64,000 nucleotides of DNA from Bacillus sp. FJAT-26390 (GTDB taxonomy: Bacteria > Bacillota > Bacilli > Paenibacillales > Paenibacillaceae), in contig NZ_MAQX01000011.1 of NCBI RefSeq assembly GCF_001682865.1, positions 1,136,241 through 1,200,240 of the forward strand, written 5' to 3'. Made by a program: the position numbers and the translations under genes. Positions within the stretch are counted from its first letter, which is position 1. The number at the start of each line of letters is the position of its first letter. This document shows positions 9,819-18,802 of this stretch, piece after piece. Below the pieces are notes generated by a model. It saw only the letters and a list, made by a program, of their open reading frames with translations, made no database searches and had not been told where the DNA came from.

Positions 9819-9900
9819 GCAGGCACCCCATGTTAGTCAGAATAAAAACAGGCTGCTGTTATTTTATCCAACTGCCATTTCCCTATGCTTCCAAGGAAAC

Positions 9901-9942
9901 GCAAAAAAAGCATCACTGCCGGTAAGGCTGCGACGCTTTGGA
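9901..9942 (-). terminator. Terminator of glnL
   Basis: On the minus strand an AAGCGTCGC / GTGATGCTT stem (with two G-T pairs) and an inner GC extension are followed by seven T. It lies 26 bases after the glnL stop codon. Confidence 0.8.
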
Positions 9943-9967
9943 CGATCAAAGGATCAATTCACCTATT

Positions 9968-10858
9968 CTATTGCTCGCTTCTTTGTTTATCCAGCACTTC
10001 TAAGTAAAGCACCTGCAGAAACTTCTTAATGTTCACTTTAATCTTCTCCGGCTGCAGCTGCTCGTCAATCTCTTTCATTTTCAAACGAATGTCTTGAAAG
10101 TCAAAATAAAGCGGAGCATAATGCTCGAATTTAGGATTGCTATAGTCTGCCAAACCGATGCTTGCGAGATTCGAGAGCGCGCTCATCAGCGTACGGCGAA
10201 TCCGCTGCTCGACTGCCTTGCCCTCTTTGCCTTGATCATGATGGGTACGGGCAATAAGCTCGTATAGTTCTTTCAAAGGCGGGAGCAACTCCGATTTATT
10301 GTGCTGAACCAGATATTCCATCATTTCGACAATGTCCCTGCTGCCGATTTCGCCGACGACACCCAAATCTCTCAATATAGGCTGAACCGTTTCGCGAACG
10401 GTCATTTTCCGCTGGCTGCTCCCCGCGTCCATATATAAGTTGCTCAGCTTTGCCATAGAGTCCTTCATCTCTTTTAAATAACAGCCAATCTTCCAGTGCT
10501 CATTCACTTTGGACAGTACAGCCTGCACTTCCACCAAATTAATCGGCTTCTGAATATAATATTCGATACCGGCTTGATACGCCTTCCCGATCATATCTTT
10601 GCTCTCGATTTGCGAGATCATCACAAACTTGCCGTTGTAGCCCCTTAGCTTCAAGTTGTTGATCGTCTCGATTCCATCTTGCTCGGGCATCAGCAAATCG
10701 ATAAGCACGATGTCCGGATTCGCGCCCAGAACAGCCCTCTCCCCGTCGCTTCCATCCTCCGCAGTAACGATAACCTCGCCAAGCCAGCTTTTTTCAATGA
10801 TGTTTTGAAGCATCAGTATGCTGGCCGCATCATCATCCACAATACCAAATGAAAGCAT
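9968..10858 (-). CDS. glnL: GlnL (YcbB)-type response regulator
   Basis: Response regulator of 296 residues. The receiver domain (1-120) has acidic pocket residues D8-D10, phospho-acceptor D54 in VLIDLLMP and Lys in IQKPINL. The C-terminal part (about 150-290) matches the YcbB domain of B. subtilis GlnL: EQRIRRTLMSALSNLASIGL and NPKFEHYAPLYFDFQDIR. GlnL activates a glutamine transporter/glutaminase operon in B. subtilis. Here it sits downstream of its kinase and of glnQHMP, so those genes are likely targets (inference). ATG start, six bases after glnK. Confidence 0.9.
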   Translation of the reverse strand: MLSFGIVDDDAASILMLQNIIEKSWLGEVIVTAEDGSDGERAVLGANPDIVLIDLLMPEQDGIETINNLKLRGYNGKFVMISQIESKDMIGKAYQAGIEYYIQKPINLVEVQAVLSKVNEHWKIGCYLKEMKDSMAKLSNLYMDAGSSQRKMTVRETVQPILRDLGVVGEIGSRDIVEMMEYLVQHNKSELLPPLKELYELIARTHHDQGKEGKAVEQRIRRTLMSALSNLASIGLADYSNPKFEHYAPLYFDFQDIRLKMKEIDEQLQPEKIKVNIKKFLQVLYLEVLDKQRSEQ

Positions 10859-10864
10859 CGGTCT

Positions 10865-12151
10865 TCACACCCCTATTTTCAATGTATCGGTTGAAAAAGC
10901 GACAACAAAGGTCGTTTCCTTATACGGACTGGATGCTTGCAGGCGCAGCCTTCCCCCTGTAGACCTGACGATATCGCGAACATGCGATAAGCCGATTCCG
11001 GTCGCCGCACAGCCTTCCATATTAAATTTGGTCGTAAATCCCGGTTCAAAAATAATGTCCTTATTTTGCTCCGCAATGCCTTCCCCCGTATCCGACACGA
11101 CGAGCACCGTTTCATTCGCCTGCTCATACACGCTAATCCGAACCGTTCCACTCGTATCAATGGCCTCCACTGCATTTGAAACGAGATTGTTAAGCATCGT
11201 CAATAACGGAATATAATGAGCGGTCGCGTAATCGGTGCCGATCCGTTTCTCATAATGAACCTCTTTTTTCAGCATCCGGCTGTAATGCTCATTGGATTCG
11301 ATGACGAAAATAATAATTTCCGATAGCGTCATATCAGAGGCCGATTCGCGGTCGAACAGCTTCAGCAAGCCGGATAAAATGCGCTGAGAGTCCTTCTTCA
11401 CTTCATGAATCTGCTGCGTGATGTCCAGCATCGACCGGCTTATGTTTTTATCTCCGGCATCACTAAGCTTCCCGTACAAATCGTAGCTTTGGGAAGTAAT
11501 GCGCTCGATGGCATCCATCGATTTTTTCAAATAAAAGACTTCCCCATACAGCCCTGATCCGAAGTTCAGCATTTGATCCATTCTTTTTTTCTGTTCGGTA
11601 TGTACGACCCGCATCTGATTGATCATCATGCTGCTGAATATGCCAACCACAAACAAGCTTCGAACAACGGAGGTGGCGCCGAGCAGCAGCCATTGCCCAG
11701 AATAAAAGGATGGCAAATCAAATATAAGGCTGCGTGTAAGCAGCTCTAGTTCATTGGAAATGAAATCAATGCCCGAAAAGACGCCGGCCAGCAGCAAAGG
11801 GTGTAGCTTGGGCAAATAGGGCTGGATCTGCTTCATTCCTACGGCGAAAATAATGTAATAAAGCGACGCTGAGAGATGCGTCTTCATGCTTGCGATAAGC
11901 GAGAACGTTTCGAATGAAACGAAGCCGTCGATAACCGATCGGAAGGCGAGCACCGTTACCCCCGTAACGATACCCGTATACACATAAGGCAGATGCCTTA
12001 ACAACACAAGCAATAGCAGAAAGGCGCTGCTGCCAAGCCCGATTCGGAACAAGTCACCGCTAAAGGGCGTTATTTTAAATTCGCCCGCTGCCGCGGTCAC
12101 TACTGCTATTAGTATCATTTGCATCCCTATGTTATTCGTATATTTTCGCAA
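10865..12151 (-). CDS. glnK: GlnK (YcbA)-type sensor histidine kinase
   Basis: Membrane-bound kinase partner of GlnL, 428 residues. Residues 1-190 contain about five or six hydrophobic segments, like a 5TM sensor region. The dimerisation segment has His in QQIHEVKKDSQRIL. The C-terminal HATPase has the N box LVSNAVEA, G1 DTGEGI and G2 GIGLSHV. The start is TTG at 12151 with GGGGGA six bases upstream; an in-frame ATG ten codons later is possible but has no better ribosome site. In B. subtilis the pair senses glutamine; the adjacent glutamine transporter supports the same role here. Confidence 0.88.
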   Translation of the reverse strand: MRKYTNNIGMQMILIAVVTAAAGEFKITPFSGDLFRIGLGSSAFLLLLVLLRHLPYVYTGIVTGVTVLAFRSVIDGFVSFETFSLIASMKTHLSASLYYIIFAVGMKQIQPYLPKLHPLLLAGVFSGIDFISNELELLTRSLIFDLPSFYSGQWLLLGATSVVRSLFVVGIFSSMMINQMRVVHTEQKKRMDQMLNFGSGLYGEVFYLKKSMDAIERITSQSYDLYGKLSDAGDKNISRSMLDITQQIHEVKKDSQRILSGLLKLFDRESASDMTLSEIIIFVIESNEHYSRMLKKEVHYEKRIGTDYATAHYIPLLTMLNNLVSNAVEAIDTSGTVRISVYEQANETVLVVSDTGEGIAEQNKDIIFEPGFTTKFNMEGCAATGIGLSHVRDIVRSTGGRLRLQASSPYKETTFVVAFSTDTLKIGV

Positions 12152-12228
12152 GCCATTCCCCCATTTAAAATAATTGTAAACAACGGGCCGTTATTTTCAT
12201 ACACTTTTTTGAATATTGCGACAATGGT

Positions 12229-12266
12229 CACAAAAAAAAGCTGACCTCCTGCGAAGTCAGCTTTTG
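12229..12266 (-). terminator. Terminator between glnP and glnK
   Basis: A 9-bp AAAGCTGAC/GTCAGCTTT stem is followed by a run of T on the minus strand, 15 bases after the glnP stop. It separates the transporter operon from glnK-glnL, so the kinase/regulator pair probably has its own promoter in 12152-12230 or depends on read-through. Confidence 0.85.
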
Positions 12267-12280
12267 GATCGCTGCCGCCG

Positions 12281-12931
12281 TTAAACCATCTTGGTCTCCA
12301 GCTTCTTGGCTATCAAAGATAAAGCATAATTCACCATAAAGTATAGAAGCGCGGCGAACAATAGAACCGGGATGGCATACGTTATGCTCTGCCCGATGAC
12401 GATTTTCGATTGGTTCATCAGCTCAGGCAATGAAATGACAACGGCTAATGAGGTATCTTTGAGCAGCGAAATAAACTGGCTGACCAGCGGCGGCACCATG
12501 CGGCGAAGCCCCTGCGGCAGCACGATATGCCACAGCGTGCGGAGATGGCTGAGGCCGGAGGAACGAGCCGCTTCGATTTGCCCTTTCTCAATGGAATTAA
12601 GACCGCTGCGGACGATTTCAGATATCATGGCCCCCTCGAACAAGGTCAAAGCAATAATGGACGCGTACACGGGTCCAAGCTGAATGCCGACCTCCGGCAA
12701 AGCGAACCGCGTGAAAAAAATAATGAGCAGCAGCGGCAAATTACGAATCAGCTCAACGATAACGGCGAGAATCGGCGATAGCACCGGAACCTTCATATAA
12801 CGAATCGTGCCTACGATCGCGCCAAGCACAAAGCTTAATATAATGGAGCTGAACGCCACTTTAAGCGTCATGTAGAACCCTTCGAGAATAAATGTCAAAT
12901 TATCGATGGTAAAAGCATTGGCAAAATCCAT
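12281..12931 (-). CDS. glnP: Glutamine ABC transporter permease
   Basis: Membrane subunit of 216 residues of a polar amino acid importer (HisM/GlnP type). About five hydrophobic helices, with the inner-loop contact motif EAARSSGLSHLRTLWHIVLPQGLRRMVPP that couples to the ATPase shortened here to its core EAARSSGL and LPQGLRR. It is the fourth gene of a glnQ-glnH-glnM-glnP operon, the same order as in B. subtilis, and pairs with GlnM. 15-base gap from glnM. Glutamine as substrate rests on gene order and the glnKL neighbours. Confidence 0.88.
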   Translation of the reverse strand: MDFANAFTIDNLTFILEGFYMTLKVAFSSIILSFVLGAIVGTIRYMKVPVLSPILAVIVELIRNLPLLLIIFFTRFALPEVGIQLGPVYASIIALTLFEGAMISEIVRSGLNSIEKGQIEAARSSGLSHLRTLWHIVLPQGLRRMVPPLVSQFISLLKDTSLAVVISLPELMNQSKIVIGQSITYAIPVLLFAALLYFMVNYALSLIAKKLETKMV

Positions 12932-12946
12932 TTGTCCTCCTCCTCT

Positions 12947-13600
12947 CTATCCGCGTTTGGCCAGTCTTCGCTCCAGTTGAAGCGCCATATAACTTAAAGG
13001 GAGAGTCAGCAGCAAATAAAAGAGCCCGACAATGATATAGGTATCCATATAAATATAGGTTTTGCTTGCCACCTTATCGCCAAAGTACATAAGATCTAGG
13101 CCCGCTACCACGCTAAGCACCGAAGTATTTTTGACCAAGTTAATGAATTGGTTGCTGAGCGGAGGGATGACGATTTTGATCGCTTGCGGAAGAATGACAT
13201 GCCTCATCGTCTGCACATACGTGAGTCCGGAGGACATCGCCGCCTCCGTCTGCCCTTTTGGCACGGACATAATGCCCGCTCGTATGGCTTCCGCTATAAA
13301 AGAGGACGTATATACCGCAAGGCCGATCGTTCCGCAAATAAATCCGCTTAGCACAATACCGAGCGACGGCAGCACCAAGTAAAAAACATAAACTACGAGC
13401 AGCAGCGGAATGTTTCGGATAAATTCAACGTACGCCGTGCCCGCCCACCGCAATGGCTTAATTGACGTAATGCGGAATACGGCAATGATCGTCCCCAACA
13501 CGAAGCTGCCGATCAGCGCAATGATGCTGGAGTAGACCGTATTGACGAAACCCTCCATATAGAGGTCCAAATGCGAGGTTAAGATCGAGAAATCAGGCAT
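12947..13600 (-). CDS. glnM: Glutamine ABC transporter permease
   Basis: Second permease of the importer, 217 residues and about five membrane helices. The coupling motif EAAMSSGLTYVQTMRHV and LPQAIKIVIPP lies around residues 125-155. It resembles GlnP in length and layout, as expected for a heterodimer that arose by duplication. ATG start with AGGAGGG-like sequence upstream. It follows the binding-protein gene after 74 bases. Confidence 0.88.
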   Translation of the reverse strand: MPDFSILTSHLDLYMEGFVNTVYSSIIALIGSFVLGTIIAVFRITSIKPLRWAGTAYVEFIRNIPLLLVVYVFYLVLPSLGIVLSGFICGTIGLAVYTSSFIAEAIRAGIMSVPKGQTEAAMSSGLTYVQTMRHVILPQAIKIVIPPLSNQFINLVKNTSVLSVVAGLDLMYFGDKVASKTYIYMDTYIIVGLFYLLLTLPLSYMALQLERRLAKRG

Positions 13601-13674
13601 CTTTTACCCTCCTTTGCGGATCTGACCTATGAAATAAGGGCGGCCGCAGCCACCCTCCTTTTGTTGTTTTCCCG

Positions 13675-14526
13675 TTACTCCAGCGGCATGGTGCCGATCC
13701 ATTTCTCGTAGATTTTATTGTATTCCCCGCTTGATTTCAGCGCAGCAAGCTCTTTGTTGACGGCATCCACAAGCGCTGTCTCGCCTTTCTTGATCGCAAT
13801 GCCATACGGCTCATCCGTGAAAGGCTCGCCAACTACTTCAAAGCCAGCATCTTGCGCCATCATGCCGTACAGGATCGCATTGTCCGTCGTTAGCGCATCG
13901 CCTTGGCCGGCTTTCAGCGCGCTGAAGGCATCCTGATAATTATCAAATTCAAGCACGGTAGCTTCCGGCGATTTTTCAATAATGTTATCGACGGAAGTGG
14001 CGCCCTTTACTGCGAGTATTTTTGTTCCCTTTTTGACATCATCGATGCCTTTAATCGCGCTTCCTTTTTTCACGAGCAGGGACTGACCGGCTTTAAAATA
14101 CACCTCGGAGAAATCAACCTGCTTTCTCCGCTCCTCCGTAATCGTCATGGTGGCAATAATTAAGTCAATTTCATTGCTGTCCAGCATCGGAATACGCGTT
14201 TTGGAGGTGACCTCCTTCAGTTCGATCTTCGTCTCGTCCCCGAGAATCGATTTGGCAAGCGCCTTTGCGATGTCGATATCGAAGCCTTCCACTTCATTGT
14301 TCGAAGGATTTTTTAATCCAAACAGCTTCGTGTCGTACTTTACGCCAACAACCAGCTTTCCTCTTTTTTTAATCGTATCCACAATCGTTGCAGCAGCATC
14401 CGGCTCATTGCCGGCGCCTGGGCTGCTGTTCGCCTCGTTTTCCTTTGCCCCTCCGCACCCCGCAAGCACAAACACCGACAATACGATGATCATAACGCCA
14501 ACGCTCAACCATTTCTTTGCCATCAT
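13675..14526 (-). CDS. glnH: Glutamine-binding lipoprotein
   Basis: Extracytoplasmic solute-binding protein of 283 residues, SBP family 3. The lipobox VFVLAGCGG puts the lipidated Cys at residue 24. The mature domain has GFDIDIAKALAKSI, the family-3 signature, and IPMLDSNEIDLIIATMTITEERRK. It delivers substrate to GlnM/GlnP. The ATG start follows AAAGGGG. Two adjacent ATG codons at the start make the exact first residue uncertain by one. Confidence 0.9.
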   Translation of the reverse strand: MMAKKWLSVGVMIIVLSVFVLAGCGGAKENEANSSPGAGNEPDAAATIVDTIKKRGKLVVGVKYDTKLFGLKNPSNNEVEGFDIDIAKALAKSILGDETKIELKEVTSKTRIPMLDSNEIDLIIATMTITEERRKQVDFSEVYFKAGQSLLVKKGSAIKGIDDVKKGTKILAVKGATSVDNIIEKSPEATVLEFDNYQDAFSALKAGQGDALTTDNAILYGMMAQDAGFEVVGEPFTDEPYGIAIKKGETALVDAVNKELAALKSSGEYNKIYEKWIGTMPLE

Positions 14527-14544
14527 TAAAATCGCCCCTTTGTA

Positions 14545-15273
14545 TTAATGATTTAATACCCGGTTCAGAAACAAGCGTGCCCGTTCCTCGCGCGGGTTGG
14601 AAAAAAACGTCTCAGGTGAAGCTTCCTCGATGATTTGTCCCTTATCCATAAACACGACACGGTCGGCTACCTCGCGTGCAAACCCCATCTCATGCGTTAC
14701 GACAACCATCGTCATGCCCTCATTCGCAAGCGCCTTCATGACATCAAGCACCTCGCCGACCATTTCCGGATCAAGCGCGGAGGTTGGCTCGTCAAACAGC
14801 ATCACCTTCGGCTTCATCGCAAGTCCCCTTGCAATCGCAACCCGCTGCTGCTGTCCTCCCGATAATTGCGAAGGATACTGCCCTGCTTTATCCTCGATCC
14901 CGACCTTCTCCAAATAGTACATCGCGGTTTTTTCCGCGTCCTGCCTCGTCATCCCTAGCACCTTCATTGGCGCTAACGTAATATTGTCGATGACTTTTTT
15001 ATGAGGATACAAATTGAAATGCTGAAAGACCATTCCGATATCCCGTCTTAGCTTATTGATATCCGTCTTTTTGGCGTTGACCGTATGCTCGTTTACAATG
15101 ACATCGCCGCTCGTGATCGTCTCCAATCGGTTAATGCACCGAAGCAGCGTGCTTTTGCCTGAACCAGAAGGTCCCACAACGACTACTACTTCACCTTGCT
15201 CAATTTGGAGATTAATGGCTTTGAGCACATGGAAATGTCCGTAATGCTTTTCGACCTGCCGAAATGAGATCAT
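14545..15273 (-). CDS. glnQ: Glutamine ABC transporter ATPase
   Basis: ATP-binding subunit, 242 residues. Walker [19 protein letters not shown], signature [17 protein letters not shown], Walker [15 protein letters not shown] and H in VVTHEMGFA are intact. First gene of the glnQHMP operon. ATG start with AGGAGGAGGG about seven bases upstream. A GlnR/TnrA-like box lies about 50 bases before the start, so nitrogen-dependent transcription is likely. Confidence 0.93.
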   Translation of the reverse strand: MISFRQVEKHYGHFHVLKAINLQIEQGEVVVVVGPSGSGKSTLLRCINRLETITSGDVIVNEHTVNAKKTDINKLRRDIGMVFQHFNLYPHKKVIDNITLAPMKVLGMTRQDAEKTAMYYLEKVGIEDKAGQYPSQLSGGQQQRVAIARGLAMKPKVMLFDEPTSALDPEMVGEVLDVMKALANEGMTMVVVTHEMGFAREVADRVVFMDKGQIIEEASPETFFSNPREERARLFLNRVLNH

Positions 15274-15321
15274 GGCACCCTCCTCCTAAAGCATCATTCA
15301 ATCGTTATTCTGTTAGTTGTG

Positions 15322-15338
15322 AGTTAGAAAACCTAACA
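15322..15338 (-). promoter_or_regulatory. Candidate GlnR/TnrA box upstream of glnQHMP
   Basis: On the minus strand TGTTAGGTTTTCTAACT matches TGTNANATTTTNTNACA at all but two defined positions (position 7 G, last base T). It is centred about 57 bases before the glnQ start. Paenibacilli use GlnR at such sites. The rest of 15339-15548 shows no gene; a -10-like AGAATA lies between the box and glnQ, but no good -35. Confidence 0.55.
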
Positions 15339-15548
15339 CAAATACTATGGTTAAACTACATGATCTTATAAAATCCTACATGCCAATCAGATATTTTTCT
15401 AAAAGGAGCGCTTGCAGCTCACATGAATATAGCCGTGAATACCCGCGTTATTTTTTACCATAATAAATAAAACTGCAACTTTCACGAATAACAAACCGTT
15501 TTTAGCTTTTGTAAACATCAAATAAAGACATCGAGGAGATTGATTACA

Positions 15549-16073
15549 ATGAAAAAAAGTTATTTTGCATTTATGCTTGTTATTGCGTTAGGTCTTGTAC
15601 TGACAGCATGCTCCGGCTCCAATGGGAATTCGGACAAAAATAGCAGCACTTCCGCTAATAAAGAAAATCAATTCGTAACGACTAAGACGACCAAAGAAAT
15701 GGTTGACGGCATGCTTGCCAAAATCGAGCAGCCCGCATTAGTCGAAATGACAGGCGATATGGTTAAGCAAATGTATTACATTGACCCCGCTTTGCTGGAA
15801 GAATATACGATTATGTCCCCTATGATGAACGTAAAAACGAATGAGGTTGCCGTCTTTAAAGTGAAGGATGCGAAGGATGTTGCGGCAGTTGAAGATGGCA
15901 TTAAGAAGCGTGCTGCCGATGTACAAAAACAGTTTGAAACCTATTTGCAGGATCAATACGAGAATGCTAAAAACTACAAGCTTGTTTCAAAAGGCAATTA
16001 CGTATTTTTCGTCATCTCTGATCAGCCCGATAAATTCGTAACGGAATTCGATAGCTACTTCGAGAAAAAATAA
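15549..16073 (+). CDS. DUF4358 lipoprotein
   Basis: Predicted lipoprotein of 174 residues. The signal peptide ends in the lipobox GLVLTACSG. After a Ser/Asn-rich linker, residues about 45-174 form a DUF4358-type domain with MYYIDPALLEEY and a C-terminal YVFFVISDQPD strand. The start is ATG at 15549: a TTG nine bases earlier lies too close to the GAGGAG ribosome site. DUF4358 genes commonly precede MBOAT and DHHW genes, as here, with a 5-base gap to the next gene. The biochemical role is not known to me. Confidence 0.85.
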   Translation: MKKSYFAFMLVIALGLVLTACSGSNGNSDKNSSTSANKENQFVTTKTTKEMVDGMLAKIEQPALVEMTGDMVKQMYYIDPALLEEYTIMSPMMNVKTNEVAVFKVKDAKDVAAVEDGIKKRAADVQKQFETYLQDQYENAKNYKLVSKGNYVFFVISDQPDKFVTEFDSYFEKK

Positions 16074-16078
16074 CGAGT

Positions 16079-17461
16079 ATGGTATTCAGCAGTCTACTCT
16101 TCTTATTTCTATTTCTGCCTGCTGTACTGCTGCTTTACTTCATATCGCCGTGGCGTATTAAAAACTTCGTATTGTTCGTGACCAGCCTTGTCTTCTACGC
16201 ATGGGGCGAGCCAGTGTATATCGCCATCATGCTGCTATCCACGGTAACGGATTACAGCTTCGGACTGCTGCTAAGCAATCCGAGGCTAAGCAGCTTGCAG
16301 CGGAAATGGATCGTTGTCGCCTCTATCATCGTTAATTTAACTTTGCTAGGTTATTTTAAATACGCTGACTTTCTCATTCATAATGTGAATGCATGGCTAG
16401 GTACGCAAATACCGCTAACCGAGCTGGCGCTGCCAATCGGCATATCGTTTTATACGTTTCAGTCCATGTCCTACATTATTGACGTCTACCGGGGAACCGC
16501 CAAGGCGCAGCGCAACTGGATCGACTTCGGGACCTTTGTCGCTTTGTTCCCGCAGCTCGTTGCCGGCCCTATCGTGCAGTACTCGACGATTGCCGAGCAG
16601 CTGCGCCATCGCAGCGTCAACATCGAGCTGTTCGCCGAAGGCGTAAGGCGGTTCATTATCGGTTTGGCGAAAAAGGTGCTGCTTGCGAACAATATCGGCC
16701 TGCTTTGGCATACGATATCCGCTTCGAGCGCCGATACGATGCCTGCGTTGACCGCTTGGCTAGGCATTATCGCCTTTGCATTCCAGATATATTTTGACTT
16801 CAGCGGTTATTCCGATATGGCCATCGGGCTTGCCATGATGTTTGGCTTCCGATTTAACGAAAACTTCAACCGGCCCTATACGGCGCGAAGCATTACCGAC
16901 TTCTGGCGACGCTGGCATATCTCGCTCAGCACTTGGTTTCGGGATTATGTCTATATTCCGCTTGGCGGCAATCGCAAAGGGCCGTGGAAGCAGCTTCGGA
17001 ACATCATGATCGTCTGGCTGCTGACCGGCATTTGGCACGGAGCGAGCTGGAACTTCCTGCTCTGGGGCTTATACTTCGGGGTTGTTCTTGTCTTTGAAAA
17101 ATGGTTCGGCTTGAGGTTCTTGCAGCGTATGCCTGCCTGGGTTCGGCATGCGTACGCGCTGCTCCTCATCTTGATCGGCTGGGTATTTTTTGCATTCGAC
17201 GAGCTGTCCCATATGGGCGCTTATTTTGCAGCCATGTTCGGATTTAATCATCAGCCCTTATGGAATAATGAGTCCTTGTATTTGTTATACACGAACGCGA
17301 TTCTGCTCGTATTGCTCGTCCTTGCTTCCATGCCAAAACGGGAGATCAAGCGCAGCTTCGGGCCTGTCGCTCAGCTTGGCTGGCATGCGGGACTCTTTTT
17401 CATGTCGGTCGCTTATTTAGTTGATGCCACGTTCAATCCATTTTTATATTTCCGTTTTTAA
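16079..17461 (+). CDS. MBOAT-family membrane O-acyltransferase (AlgI-like)
   Basis: Polytopic membrane protein, 460 residues with about ten to twelve hydrophobic segments. Catalytic-region motifs DFWRRWHISLSTWFRDY and LTGIWHGASWNF carry the conserved histidines of the family (AlgI, DltB, PatA). These enzymes pass acyl groups, usually acetyl, across the membrane for transfer to extracellular glycans. Start ATG five bases after the lipoprotein stop suggests translational coupling. The acceptor is unknown; the next gene is the likely partner transferase. Confidence 0.9.
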   Translation: MVFSSLLFLFLFLPAVLLLYFISPWRIKNFVLFVTSLVFYAWGEPVYIAIMLLSTVTDYSFGLLLSNPRLSSLQRKWIVVASIIVNLTLLGYFKYADFLIHNVNAWLGTQIPLTELALPIGISFYTFQSMSYIIDVYRGTAKAQRNWIDFGTFVALFPQLVAGPIVQYSTIAEQLRHRSVNIELFAEGVRRFIIGLAKKVLLANNIGLLWHTISASSADTMPALTAWLGIIAFAFQIYFDFSGYSDMAIGLAMMFGFRFNENFNRPYTARSITDFWRRWHISLSTWFRDYVYIPLGGNRKGPWKQLRNIMIVWLLTGIWHGASWNFLLWGLYFGVVLVFEKWFGLRFLQRMPAWVRHAYALLLILIGWVFFAFDELSHMGAYFAAMFGFNHQPLWNNESLYLLYTNAILLVLLVLASMPKREIKRSFGPVAQLGWHAGLFFMSVAYLVDATFNPFLYFRF

Positions 17462-17482
17462 CGAAGAAGGAGGCGGGCAGAT

Positions 17483-18631
17483 ATGGGCAAAAAGACGGAT
17501 CGCGCCTTCGTGTGGGGCTTCGTCATCGTTCTGTTTGCCATGTCGTTATTATTTTTTATGCTGCCTGTGCAAGTGTTCTCCGACGTGGAGAACCGTACGC
17601 TCCGGAAAGCGCCTAAGCTTACTTGGGAAAATCTTTGGTCCAAGAAGTTCTCCGAGGACGCGGAGAGCTACGTAACCGACCATTTTCCATTCCGAACGAA
17701 CTTTGTTTGGACGAAGTCGATGCTGGAGCAGCTTCGGCTGCAGCAGGAGAATAACGGCATCTATAAAGGCAAGGACGGCTATTTGTTCGAAAAGTTTAAC
17801 GAGCCAAGCGATACCGAAATCGAGGAGTATGCGTCTGCGGTGAAGAAGTATGCGCAAAGCCATCCGGATGCGAACATGACGTTCATGCTCGCGCCAACCT
17901 CCATCGGCATGTATCCGGAGCGGCTGCCATGGCTGGCTGAAGCTTATCCGCAATCGAAGGTAAACAGCTTTATCGGGAAGCAGGTTGAAGACAGCCTGTC
18001 ATTCATTGACGGCTTCGATTTCCTTCGCCCCGCAGCTGGCGGCTCGAAGCCCATCTACTATAAAACCGATCATCACTGGACGACCTATGGCGCCTATCTT
18101 GCCTATGTCGCCTATGCAGAGAAAATGGGCTGGACGGCTGCTGCCGAGGGCGAATTCGATATAGAGACAGTCAGCGATTCGTTTCTAGGCAGCTACCATA
18201 CGCGCGGTCAGTTCAGCGGATTAAAGCCAGATGCCATACAAGCTTATATAGAGAAACATGGCTTTGCAACGGAGATGTATGTCGCGGATACGGACAAAAC
18301 CTATGCTGGCATGTACGATGCGAGCTACTTAGAGAAAAAAGACAAATACTCGTATTTCCTTGGCGGCGTGCATGCGCTAATGACGCTTCATACCGATCTT
18401 CCAGCAGAGAAAACAGATCAAGAAAAGCTGCTGGTCATCAAAGATTCCTATGCGCACAGCTTCCTGCCTTTCCTTACGCAGCATGTGAAAGACATCCATG
18501 TAATCGACATTCGCTACTACAACGGCAGTATTAGCAGCTACATGGAGGAAAACGGCATTAAAGACGTGCTGCTGCTCTTCAATACGACAACCTTCATAAC
18601 GGAGCGCAATCTATTGAAGCTAAAATATTAA
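17483..18631 (+). CDS. DHHW-family protein, probable extracellular acyl transfer partner
   Basis: 382 residues with one N-terminal membrane segment (about 10-32), so most of it lies outside the cell. YYKTDHHWTTYGAY contains the DHHW motif (about 190) that names the family and corresponds to the catalytic Asp-His region of AlgJ/AlgX-like SGNH esterase/acetyltransferases. VIKDSYAHSFLPF (about 312) could supply the Ser. With the MBOAT protein it would acetylate a surface polysaccharide; the target is inference. AGGAGG-led ATG, 21 bases after the MBOAT gene. Confidence 0.85.
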   Translation: MGKKTDRAFVWGFVIVLFAMSLLFFMLPVQVFSDVENRTLRKAPKLTWENLWSKKFSEDAESYVTDHFPFRTNFVWTKSMLEQLRLQQENNGIYKGKDGYLFEKFNEPSDTEIEEYASAVKKYAQSHPDANMTFMLAPTSIGMYPERLPWLAEAYPQSKVNSFIGKQVEDSLSFIDGFDFLRPAAGGSKPIYYKTDHHWTTYGAYLAYVAYAEKMGWTAAAEGEFDIETVSDSFLGSYHTRGQFSGLKPDAIQAYIEKHGFATEMYVADTDKTYAGMYDASYLEKKDKYSYFLGGVHALMTLHTDLPAEKTDQEKLLVIKDSYAHSFLPFLTQHVKDIHVIDIRYYNGSISSYMEENGIKDVLLLFNTTTFITERNLLKLKY

Positions 18632-18634
18632 CGG

Positions 18635-18671
18635 AAGAAGGAGCAGCCTGGGTAGCTGCTCCTTCTTTATT
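18635..18671 (+). terminator. Terminator of the acyltransferase operon
   Basis: A 13-bp perfect stem (18635-18647 with 18655-18667) with a 7-base loop is followed by TTATTT. It directly follows the stop at 18631. It overlaps the 3' end of the convergent small gene at 18667. Confidence 0.9.
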
Positions 18672-18801
18672 TATCCTTCGACCGTTCTTCATGGTATCGT
18701 TCAACCGCTTCCGTTGCTAAATCACGCCTCGGCAATTTCGAATTGATTCGAAGCAGCAGCCCGATGATGATCAATAATAAAATAACGATTAGCGTCTGCA
18801 T
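18667..18801 (-). CDS. Small single-pass membrane protein, 44 residues
   Basis: A short gene not recognised as any family. It opens with one membrane helix (MQTLIVILLLIIIGLLLRI), followed by a basic KLPRRD and an acidic, Tyr-containing tail rich in E, R and K. The ATG starts one base after the Nudix TGA (TGAAATG), so translation is probably coupled to the Nudix gene; a GAAGGCGGTG stretch inside the end of that gene could serve as ribosome site. No homology claim is possible. Confidence 0.6.
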   Translation of the reverse strand: MQTLIVILLLIIIGLLLRINSKLPRRDLATEAVERYHEERSKDK

Positions 18802-18802
18802 T

